64,000 nt of DNA, taken from NCBI RefSeq assembly GCF_001431625.1, contig NZ_LLXT01000102.1, forward strand, positions 58,219-122,218. The letters are read 5' to 3'. Below the pieces are notes generated by a model that did no database searches, was not told the origin of the DNA, and saw nothing but the letters and a program-made list of their open reading frames with translations. Positions within the stretch are counted from its first letter, which is position 1. Each line of letters starts with the position of its first letter. Both the position numbers and the translations under genes were made by a program. Origin of the DNA: Stenotrophomonas geniculata ATCC 19374 = JCM 13324 (GTDB lineage: Bacteria > Pseudomonadota > Gammaproteobacteria > Xanthomonadales > Xanthomonadaceae). Shown here piece after piece: positions 1-6,621 of this stretch.

Positions 1-1
1 G

Positions 2-742
2 CAGTTGGACGTGCAGGAGGTGGACGGCAAAGTGACTGCGGTGGGCCAGCAGGTCAACGGCCTGGTGGCGCAGTACAGCGCGGAGCATGCTGGCGATCAG
101 GACTGGAACGCCGGTGATGAGACCTCTTACGCCGGCACCATCACCACGCTGTCGGTCATAGCCACCGGCGACTACGCGTTGTCGGAGCGGGTGGAGAACA
201 CCGAGGCATCGGTGGGCGAAACGCAGGCAATGGTGCAGCAGGCCTCGCAGGCCGTGGTGGACATGGACGGCCGGATCAGTGCGTCCTGGAGCCTCAAGCT
301 GCAGATCGCGGCCAATGGCCAGTACTACGTGGCCGGTATGGGTATCGGTATCGAGAACCAGTCCGACGGCAGCTACCAGAGCCAGATCCTGTTCCAGGCC
401 GATCGCTTGGCCCTGATCAACCTGGTGAACGGCCTGGTGACAACGCCATTCGTGATCCAAGGTGGGCAGACTTTCATCAGCCAGGCGCTGATCGGCACGG
501 CGTGGATCAAGAGCGCCAACATCGAAGATGCCGCGATCACCAACGCGAAGATCAGCGGGGTGATCCAGTCGGATGACTACGTGCAGGGACAAACCGGCTG
601 GCGCATCAACAAGGCAGCAGGTGGTGGGTTCGAATTCAACGGGACCGTGGCCGGCGGCTACCGCCTGAACATCACCAACCAGGGCGTTTACGTGTACTAC
701 CCGAACGGGGTCCCTGCGGTCGAACTTGGAGTGTTGCTGTAA
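2..742 (+). CDS. Phage tail-tip (host specificity J-like) protein, C-terminal part
   Basis: This is the 3' end of a gene entering from the left window edge; about 246 residues are visible and no true start is seen. The visible part resembles the DUF1983 C-terminal region of siphophage tip-attachment protein J: coiled segments with TVGQQ/ASQAVVDMD-type heptads, then a beta-rich region with the stretches FQADRLALINLVNG and IGTAWIKSANIEDAAITNAKI. That last string, a short helix announcing trimeric fibre parts, is typical of J homologues. It sits at the tail tip and would contact the host receptor. The stop overlaps the next start (TAATG), so the tail genes are translationally coupled. Family call is from motif memory, not a search. 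Confidence 0.8.
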   Translation, partial: QLDVQEVDGKVTAVGQQVNGLVAQYSAEHAGDQDWNAGDETSYAGTITTLSVIATGDYALSERVENTEASVGETQAMVQQASQAVVDMDGRISASWSLKLQIAANGQYYVAGMGIGIENQSDGSYQSQILFQADRLALINLVNGLVTTPFVIQGGQTFISQALIGTAWIKSANIEDAAITNAKISGVIQSDDYVQGQTGWRINKAAGGGFEFNGTVAGGYRLNITNQGVYVYYPNGVPAVELGVLL

Positions 743-1131
743 TGACGGACGTCGGCCTTCGCGTGAGGAACGAGAACGGTTACGTGGAGACCTCGATCAC
801 CACCAAGCTGTCGAAGATGATCGGGTCATACAGGTTTCCTCTCTACAACCCGGTGAACTCCAACAACAAATGGGTGGCGCCGCCTGAAGCGAACGGAGGG
901 CTTGTCGTCAACGATTTTTCTGGCGGCGAGCCCTTCTACTACTTCACATGCGAGGACCAGCGATCTGTGTACGGCATGCTGGTGCCATCGGTGACCATCT
1001 CGGGAAACGGCATCACCTGGACGTGGGATCCAGACGTGGTGAACTACCACGTCAGGATGGAAATGTTCCCAAGCAAACCCACATCGGGAACCGTCGGCGG
1101 CATCACCCTTCACTATGGGATCTACAGCTGA
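742..1131 (+). CDS. Small phage tail/fibre-associated protein
   Basis: A 129-residue protein coupled to the tail-tip gene before it (1-bp overlap) and to the next gene by another 1-bp overlap (TGATG). It begins with GLRVRNENGYVE, the same N-terminal motif as the following protein (GLRVRN). Such short leaders (GLxVxNxxG) are common on small tail proteins encoded just after J in siphophages. It has no signal peptide or membrane segment and is rich in W, Y and G, as expected for a beta-structured virion protein. Exact role unknown; it may cap or decorate the fibre. Confidence 0.65.
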   Translation: MTDVGLRVRNENGYVETSITTKLSKMIGSYRFPLYNPVNSNNKWVAPPEANGGLVVNDFSGGEPFYYFTCEDQRSVYGMLVPSVTISGNGITWTWDPDVVNYHVRMEMFPSKPTSGTVGGITLHYGIYS

Positions 1132-1874
1132 TGGCCGTCGGACTGCGCGTGCGGAACCAAGGGACCGGGCAGATCCAGATCGGGGCCGGCTATCGGAATC
1201 TGCAGCTGGCCAAGTCGGGAACGCTCGATACGGGTTCCTTTCAGGGCAGTTCAACCGGGGGCTCACCACCGTTTGCATCTTCGTCCAACTATGGGTTGCT
1301 GGCGAGCACTGCCGGAACAACGAAACTGCACGTAATCAGGTACATCAACGACAGTGTCGCGTTCACGACCGGGTTCTCTATTGTCCAGTCGGGTGTTAGC
1401 TGCTACGTGTTTGCAGCGAATAATGCCCCGAACAAGACGTTGGAGTACTACACTTTCGACGCCACCGAGCGCGCTGCTTCCGGACCGGTTGGGCTGCGCA
1501 TGCGCGGAGAGGACGGATCTGTCTTCTATGACTCGAGGCGGAAGGGGGTGCGGGTTCTGCAGGTTGTGCCGCTCCCACCGCCGCCGGTGAATACACCGGT
1601 CGTTGAGGTCGGCCAGTTTTTCCCGGGCACGAAGATCGGCATCGCTATCCCGTCTCCCAGGTTCTACTACGCATCGGTGTCCCAAGACCGGTGTACCGCC
1701 TACGCGGACGCTTTCCACATGACCAGCGACAATAGGATCTTCATGTCGAAGCATGAGACGTTCTCGCAGACCCTGATCACCAACACCTTCCCAGTAGGTG
1801 GGGTGACGATGGGGCCGCAGAACGCCACGATCTTTATCGTGGACCTGACCGAAGTGCCGCTGGGGTTCGGGTAA
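1131..1874 (+). CDS. Phage tail fibre-like protein
   Basis: A 247-residue protein starting MAVGLRVRNQGTGQIQIG. The open frame extends further upstream, but the ATG at 1131 overlaps the preceding stop and restores the shared GLRVRN start, so it is preferred. The body is beta-rich with Gly/Ser/Thr runs and a proline-rich hinge (PLPPPPVNTP) at about residue 150, splitting the protein into two lobes. Position after the J-like gene and the shared N-terminal motif suggest a minor tail or distal fibre protein; not identified further. Confidence 0.65.
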   Translation: MAVGLRVRNQGTGQIQIGAGYRNLQLAKSGTLDTGSFQGSSTGGSPPFASSSNYGLLASTAGTTKLHVIRYINDSVAFTTGFSIVQSGVSCYVFAANNAPNKTLEYYTFDATERAASGPVGLRMRGEDGSVFYDSRRKGVRVLQVVPLPPPPVNTPVVEVGQFFPGTKIGIAIPSPRFYYASVSQDRCTAYADAFHMTSDNRIFMSKHETFSQTLITNTFPVGGVTMGPQNATIFIVDLTEVPLGFG

Positions 1875-1923
1875 TCGCGGGCCGTCACGCCGCCGCAACG
1901 CTGGCTCGGGCGAGATGGCAGCC

Positions 1924-2856
1924 ATGTGCTATTCCGCCCAGATCACCGCCGCCTATCAGAAGCTGGTCCGGATGACCGGCGCCACCCTGTCGCTGCAGGA
2001 GTTCGCAGCGCTGTACGCCCATGACCCCGGCAAGAAGCGGCCCAAGACCCCGAAGGCCATGGACGACGCCTTCCGGGCCGGGACGAGCCCGGCGGAGCTG
2101 GCGGTGTGGGCTGAGGTGAAGCAGTGGAACCGAGCCGAGGCCGCGGTACTGGAGCAGGAGCTGTTCGCCAACCGCCAGCGCCTGGCCGATGCCGAGCGCG
2201 CGCTGCAGGTGAAGGAAACCAAGAAGGCCCGGGAAGATGTGCGGATCGCCGGCAACAAGATCGATCGCGCCCTGGCCAAGCTGGCCGATCTGAAGCGCAC
2301 CGAGCCGAAGGACCGAGATAGCCGGATCTTCCCCGGCGTGTATGCCCCGGTGATCGTCTCCGAGGGCGGCAAGCTTACGATCAAGCCGATGCGCTATCAG
2401 TGCCGTCTGGCCGGGAAGCCGGTCAATTACGACCAGCGCTTCCCCGGCACCTACAACGCCCGCCGCGACAGCCTGGAGAAGTTCTGGGCGCCCGCCTTCG
2501 GCCATACCCATGGCCTGATGGTAGTCGACACGTTCTACGAGAACGTGGAGGGGCCGGACGGCAAGAACCAGGTGGTGCAGTTCACCCCGCGCACGGGCGA
2601 GCCGAAGCTGGTCGCCTGCCTGTGGTCGCATTGGGTGGACCCGGCCGGCAAGGAACCGGATCTACTGTCGTTCGCGGCCATCACCGACGACCCGGAACCC
2701 GAGGTGGCGGCCGCCGGCCACGACCGGACCATCATCAACATCAAGCCTGAGCACGTCGAGGCCTGGCTGAACCCGGATCCCGCCGACCTGGCCGCGCTGT
2801 ACCGGATCTTTGACGACAAGCGGCACCCGTTCTACGAGCACAGAATCGCTGCCTGA
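1924..2856 (+). CDS. SRAP (SOS response-associated peptidase, YedK/HMCES-like) protein
   Basis: SRAP proteins bind abasic sites in single-stranded DNA and form a protective thiazolidine crosslink through Cys2. An ATG at 1915 also exists, but only the ATG at 1924 gives the required Met-Cys N-terminus (MCYSAQ). Other expected active-site residues are visible in 310 aa: Asn178 (YNAR), Glu206 (VVDTFYE, equivalent of the ADGFYEW motif) and His266 (GHDRTI, before WLN). The Cys2-Asn spacing is about 100 residues longer than in E. coli YedK because of a charged helical insertion at roughly residues 40-140. It lies in the late-gene end of the prophage, close to umuDC, and fits a phage SOS or ssDNA-protection role. 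Confidence 0.85.
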   Translation: MCYSAQITAAYQKLVRMTGATLSLQEFAALYAHDPGKKRPKTPKAMDDAFRAGTSPAELAVWAEVKQWNRAEAAVLEQELFANRQRLADAERALQVKETKKAREDVRIAGNKIDRALAKLADLKRTEPKDRDSRIFPGVYAPVIVSEGGKLTIKPMRYQCRLAGKPVNYDQRFPGTYNARRDSLEKFWAPAFGHTHGLMVVDTFYENVEGPDGKNQVVQFTPRTGEPKLVACLWSHWVDPAGKEPDLLSFAAITDDPEPEVAAAGHDRTIINIKPEHVEAWLNPDPADLAALYRIFDDKRHPFYEHRIAA

Positions 2857-3076
2857 TCTGGCCTAGGTTCCAGGTATCCGAAGACGCGAAGCCACTGTCA
2901 GCCGAAGCTGTCATCGTTCCGTTTTCGCGGAGCGTTGTACCACCGCCCATACATGATTTGGTCTTGACTGCGCAAGCCGTTCCGGCAGGTCTGAAGCGTC
3001 CTATCGGAGGGGTACCGGGGGCCGATCGCAAAACCCTTGCGGCACAAGGGATTGCCGAATTTCACTACATTTGGCG

Positions 3077-3105
3077 TTGACGGACCCCATTACCCCCACT
3101 ATCTT
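3077..3105 (+). promoter_or_regulatory. Sigma70-type promoter, rightward
   Basis: TTGACG at 3077-3082 and TATCTT at 3100-3105 with a 17-bp spacer. Transcription would start near 3112 and run through 3161-3298, opposite to the small RNA described there, into the gene at 3375. The stretch 2857-3076 upstream shows no gene. Confidence 0.5.
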
Positions 3106-3160
3106 GCGGGCTGTCGGAAGCCAGCACGCCTTGGCGCGGTTTACAAGGTACTGATCCGGC

Positions 3161-3298
3161 AAAAAAAGATGGCCCGAGGTCCCGGCGAAGAGATCCTCAG
3201 GCCACCTACGTCACTAACCGCAGTACGTGTACTACGGCAACTTACATTCACCGTTACTAGCGGTGTATGCAAGGCAGTTAGGATTCCCTAACGGCTGT
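3161..3298 (-). ncRNA. Structured small antisense RNA of the prophage, about 138 nt
   Basis: No protein is encoded, but the minus strand shows a complete transcription unit. A promoter lies at 3304-3331; then four consecutive stem-loops follow in RNA order: 3292-3277 (6-bp perfect stem, GAAT loop), 3265-3249 (CACCG/CGGTG), 3237-3218 (8-bp stem with one G-U, CACG loop) and 3203-3171 (9-bp stem), the last followed by seven T at 3167-3161, an intrinsic terminator. A rightward promoter at 3077-3105 would make the leader mRNA of the gene at 3375 across the same DNA, so this RNA is antisense to that leader. Known analogy: Sar RNA of phage P22, antisense to the ant leader. Family not recognised. Confidence 0.6.
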
Positions 3299-3303
3299 CG
3301 GCG

Positions 3304-3331
3304 ATCATAGCGTCTTGCTAGCGAACGTCAA
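3304..3331 (-). promoter_or_regulatory. Promoter of the small antisense RNA
   Basis: On the minus strand TTGACG (3331-3326), 16-bp spacer, TATGAT (3309-3304). Predicted start at about 3298. Confidence 0.55.
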
Positions 3332-3374
3332 CTTGCTGTGGTTCATGCTCTGCCTTGAGCGAGTAATCACAACC

Positions 3375-3797
3375 ATGAAACATGGTAAGCACGTTGTACC
3401 CGATCTCCCCCGCCCCGCACTCGGCAAGATGCTGAATGTAGACGGCATTTCCTTTGTATTCCCCGGCGCTAAGCTGCTTGATGCAGCGAATTTGCCTGAC
3501 GCATCGTTCCCCGAAGCATGGCGCAATGCGGCCCCGGTTGCGATTGTCGTTGACGGTGTCCGTTGCTTCACGCCGACCGAACTTGGCCGCCGGCGTGGCA
3601 TCTCTGCCCAGAAGTTCAACAAGCTGCTGGAAGGACGTGGTCTGCAGACGAAGCGTGATGGCCAGTGGTGCCTGACTCCGGCTGGCGAAGCCTTCGGCGT
3701 TCTGCTGCAGGTCCACAAGAAGCAGCTGTCCGGCACCGACGTGCAGCAGCTGAAGTGGAAGGAGAGCGTTCTGTCTCAGCTTGACCATCTGACCTGA
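3375..3797 (+). CDS. Phage antirepressor-like (KilA-C-like) regulatory protein
   Basis: 140 residues from the ATG at 3375 (MKHGKHVV); the frame extends 20 codons upstream but without a convincing start. The C-terminal half has the pattern TPTELGRRRGISAQKFNKLL followed by GLQTKRDGQWCLTPAGEAFG, which matches the winged-helix-like KilA-C/Ant C-terminal domain seen in phage antirepressors (T-x-LG...SA...N..L...GLQ....W.LT..G). A role in inducing lytic growth by antagonising a repressor is inferred. A long leader antisense to a small RNA supports post-transcriptional control. Could instead be an uncharacterised phage DNA-binding protein. Confidence 0.5.
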   Translation: MKHGKHVVPDLPRPALGKMLNVDGISFVFPGAKLLDAANLPDASFPEAWRNAAPVAIVVDGVRCFTPTELGRRRGISAQKFNKLLEGRGLQTKRDGQWCLTPAGEAFGVLLQVHKKQLSGTDVQQLKWKESVLSQLDHLT

Positions 3798-3866
3798 TGT
3801 GCACACCTGCGGCCGCCACCCGGCGGCCGCAGCCTTCACCCCACGAGGCGGCCTATAGTTGGTGCA

Positions 3867-5117
3867 TCAGCATCGCGCCGGCGGGATCTCGTGCACAGAG
3901 GTCGTGTAATTCGGCGAGAGCATCTGTTGCCGCATGCCCCACGCTGGCCGCGCTTGCCAACCAGATGCGCCGAGGCCGGCTGTGCCGCGTCCGAACTTCT
4001 GGTTGATCCGGTCCATAGTCTCCATCAGCTTTTCATTGCCGACCACTGTGGGAGCGAACAGGTCCGCCTGCAGCTCATCTGGCCGGGCCAGGTCTAGAAG
4101 CGCTACGCCTGCCTTCTTGTACCCTATGCCATCGCGCAGCAAGCCGCGCAGCAGCCGGCGCACCACGCCCAGCACAACCATGGTGTCGGCGGTGGCCGTC
4201 GGCAGGGTTACCGATCTGGTGGCGTTGTGCTGCCGCAGCTCCGGACGGAACGTGTCGGAATGTGCGAACACCCATACCCCCGCGGTGACAAGGCCGCGTG
4301 CGCGTAGCTTCTCGCAGGCCCTGACGGCGAACGTAGCGAGCGCTTGGGTAACCGCTTCATGGTCTTCCACCCGATCCGCAAAGGACCGGCTCACCATGAT
4401 CTGCTGCCGATCCGGCTCAACTTCCTCCAGCTCCATGCACGGATGTCCCTGCAGCTCACGTTGGGTGCGTGCCAACGTGACACCGAAGGTGGCCAGGATA
4501 TCGTCCGCCGGCGCGTCGCGCAGCGCAGCTGCGGTGCTGATGCCCATGGCTTCCAGCCGCGGCGCCAGCCGGCGGCCAACGCCCCACAGATCACCGACGG
4601 GGAATGTCCGCAGCACCGTGTCCCGGTAAGCCGCATTGCCGAGGTCGATCACGCCGTCAGCACCCTTGGCCGCCTTGTTGGCCAACTTGGCCAGGGTCTT
4701 CGTGGGGCCGATGCCGATGCAATTCGGTATGCCGGTCCACCGGTGCACACGTTGGCGCAGATCCCGCGCGAACCGCTCGCGATCCCGAATTCCGTCCAGG
4801 TCGATGAAGCTCTCATCGATGCTGTAGACCTCCACCCGCGGCGCGGCATCCCGTAGAACGCTCACGACCCGGGCACTCATGTCTCCATAGAGCCCGAAGT
4901 TTGCCGAGCGCATCTGCAGGCCATGCCGGCGTACCAGGTGCTTCAGTTCGTGAGCGGGCTGGCCCATCTTGATGCCGAGCGCCTTGGCCTCAGCCGAGCG
5001 CGCGATCGCGCACCCGTCGTTGTTGCTCAGCACCACCAGCGGAACGCCGCGAAGGCCCGGCTGGAACACGCGCTCGCAGCTGGCGTAGAAGTCGTTGCCG
5101 TCAACGAGCCCGAACAC
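3867..5117 (-). CDS. umuC: Error-prone DNA polymerase V subunit UmuC-like
   Basis: Y-family translesion polymerase of 416 residues (E. coli UmuC 422). The frame is open further upstream, but a GTG at 5117 gives MFGLVDGNDFYASC, the family N-terminus, and overlaps the end of umuD by 17 bp. Catalytic carboxylates are visible at Asp6 and in YSIDESFIDL (Asp101, Glu102, same numbers as E. coli). The C-terminus (LSPNYTTSVHEIP) matches the family end, so the protein is complete. Cotranscribed with umuD behind a LexA box; expected to be induced by DNA damage and give mutagenic bypass after cleavage of UmuD. Confidence 0.92.
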   Translation of the reverse strand: MFGLVDGNDFYASCERVFQPGLRGVPLVVLSNNDGCAIARSAEAKALGIKMGQPAHELKHLVRRHGLQMRSANFGLYGDMSARVVSVLRDAAPRVEVYSIDESFIDLDGIRDRERFARDLRQRVHRWTGIPNCIGIGPTKTLAKLANKAAKGADGVIDLGNAAYRDTVLRTFPVGDLWGVGRRLAPRLEAMGISTAAALRDAPADDILATFGVTLARTQRELQGHPCMELEEVEPDRQQIMVSRSFADRVEDHEAVTQALATFAVRACEKLRARGLVTAGVWVFAHSDTFRPELRQHNATRSVTLPTATADTMVVLGVVRRLLRGLLRDGIGYKKAGVALLDLARPDELQADLFAPTVVGNEKLMETMDRINQKFGRGTAGLGASGWQARPAWGMRQQMLSPNYTTSVHEIPPARC

Positions 5118-5583
5118 GGCCGCTCCGGCGTTTGATCTGGCGGACGACTCCAACGACAGCGAACACTTCCACCTCAGTGGATTGCTCCAGCACGATGGGG
5201 GGGAAGTCCGGATTGGCCGAGTGCAGCTCCATGTGGCTTTCAAAGAGCTGCAGCACCTTGCAGGTGGGCTGGTTCCCGTCCCAGATGGCAATGACCAGGT
5301 CCCCCGCCTGGGGGGTTACCGACCGGTCGACCACCAGGATGTCCCCGTCGCTGACGCCGGCGCCGCTCATGGACCAGCCATCGGCGCGGTACAGGAACGT
5401 GGCGGCGGGGTTGCGAACCAGCAAGCGATGCAGGTCGATCGCATCGTCCATGAAGTCGTCGGCCGGCGAAGGGAAGCCAAGCCGCGCGCGCGCTGCGGCA
5501 AGGGGCACGAACTGCGCCGGGCCATCGATCATGGCCGGGCCGATTGGGCGGGCCAGCGTATGGGAGTGGGGAAGGGACTGCAT
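5101..5583 (-). CDS. umuD: UmuD-like autoprotease subunit of polymerase V
   Basis: 160 residues from the ATG at 5583; an upstream in-frame extension would run into the LexA box and is rejected. Peptidase S24 features: cleavage segment RLGFPSPADDF (Leu35-Gly36), nucleophile Ser71 in GWSMSG and general base Lys109; the Gly36-Ser71 spacing (35) equals that of E. coli UmuD. RecA-stimulated self-cleavage would activate the UmuD'2C polymerase. First gene of the umuDC operon; its stop overlaps the umuC start. Confidence 0.92.
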   Translation of the reverse strand: MQSLPHSHTLARPIGPAMIDGPAQFVPLAAARARLGFPSPADDFMDDAIDLHRLLVRNPAATFLYRADGWSMSGAGVSDGDILVVDRSVTPQAGDLVIAIWDGNQPTCKVLQLFESHMELHSANPDFPPIVLEQSTEVEVFAVVGVVRQIKRRSGRVRAR

Positions 5584-5632
5584 GGGCGTACTCTGGTAGC
5601 GGCATGTCTCACGGGCCGAGACGGAGCGCATC

Positions 5633-5648
5633 TTAGTACAATTACTAA
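5633..5648. promoter_or_regulatory. LexA box of umuDC
   Basis: Imperfect 16-bp palindrome TTAGTACAATTACTAA, 50 bp upstream of umuD. It fits TTAG-N6-TACTA, the LexA recognition pattern described for Xanthomonas/Xylella rather than the E. coli CTG-N10-CAG form, so the operon is tuned to this host group. Confidence 0.8.
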
Positions 5649-5754
5649 TGGCGACCATGAATCAGTTGAAGATCTTCCGCCAGGAGCGGCTGGCCCCAGC
5701 CCTCTGAGCGAAGGCTCGACGGTGCCCGTCTACCGAAGGTGTACGTCCACGGTT

Positions 5755-6618
5755 CTATGCCGCCTTCGTTTTGGCGGTAGGAGGCTTAAGACCTTTGGAG
5801 AGAAACACGCACTCGCTTGCTCGATACTTCCGATGAGCGGTGTAATTGAGGTCATACACCAGGCCCGCGGACCTGCTGTACATGCGATGGATAGGTTCTA
5901 CGTTATCGTAAGAGACTACCCATGGAATCCTGAAGGTATCCGACTGAATATACTCAGCAATGCCCCGATGGTCCTGGTCGGAATAGTAGTTTCGGTATAG
6001 CCCTTTGCCCTTAATGTAGTAGGGGGGGTCCAAATATATAAAGCCCTTCGGGCCTACAATTTCCTCTGCTCTGGCGAGGATTGCCAGAGCGTCTTCACAA
6101 GAGACGGTGATAGCTTCGGCGTGCGAGGCGATTCGACTGATCCGGCCTGAAATCACATCCTTTTTGAATCGTGCATCAAGCTTGTATGTGCCATCCTGCT
6201 TTAAACCACCAATTACTCCGCCCTTCAGAATTCCAGATCTATTGGTTCGATTCATGAACAGGGTCGCAAAGCCGAGCTCCAAAGGAGAGGCGTCGACATT
6301 GCCGCGTAGGACGTCCCGCCACTGCAGCCAAGCTTCGATGGTGATTGGTGTGTCTCTCACAAGCCGTAGCATGCCCTCAGGATCTTCCTTGACGGCCAGC
6401 CAGAAGTGGTAGACGGCTGGATCGGCGTCATTGATATGGATATGCCGAGCGGCGCCGCTGAAAAGCAGATCAAGCGCAACGCCAGCACCGCCTGCATAGG
6501 GTTCCAAGTATGAGCCGCCGAGAAGCCCGTTCTCACTAAGAACAGCTGCGATAAATGGCGCAAAAGCTGCCTTCCCGCCCGGATAGCGCAAGGGAGTAAA
6601 AAGTTTATTGGAGTACAT
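5755..6618 (-). CDS. DNA adenine-N6 methyltransferase (Dam/D12 class)
   Basis: 287 residues with the Dam-family layout: N-terminal RYPGGK (about residues 11-16), SAM-binding EPYAGGAGV (about 39-47), the family string MNRTNRSGI, and catalytic DPPY within FIYLDPPYYIKGKG (about residue 195). It probably methylates adenine in a short site, possibly GATC. It follows the ATPase gene by 3 bp, so the two form one operon. The pair is clearly more AT-rich than the flanking prophage, a sign of separate acquisition. Could be a lone protective methylase or the self-marking arm of a defence module. Confidence 0.88.
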   Translation of the reverse strand: MYSNKLFTPLRYPGGKAAFAPFIAAVLSENGLLGGSYLEPYAGGAGVALDLLFSGAARHIHINDADPAVYHFWLAVKEDPEGMLRLVRDTPITIEAWLQWRDVLRGNVDASPLELGFATLFMNRTNRSGILKGGVIGGLKQDGTYKLDARFKKDVISGRISRIASHAEAITVSCEDALAILARAEEIVGPKGFIYLDPPYYIKGKGLYRNYYSDQDHRGIAEYIQSDTFRIPWVVSYDNVEPIHRMYSRSAGLVYDLNYTAHRKYRASECVFLSKGLKPPTAKTKAA

Positions 6619-6621
6619 GGG

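Noticed and set aside
3037..3291. 84-codon plus-strand frame in the prophage intergenic region
   Set aside because: No ribosome site, no family; it overlaps the structured antisense RNA and a promoter.
5657..5707. 16-codon peptide (MNQLKIFRQERLAPAL) divergent from umuD
   Set aside because: Lies beside the LexA box and could be a remnant start of a lost gene, but too short and without a ribosome site.
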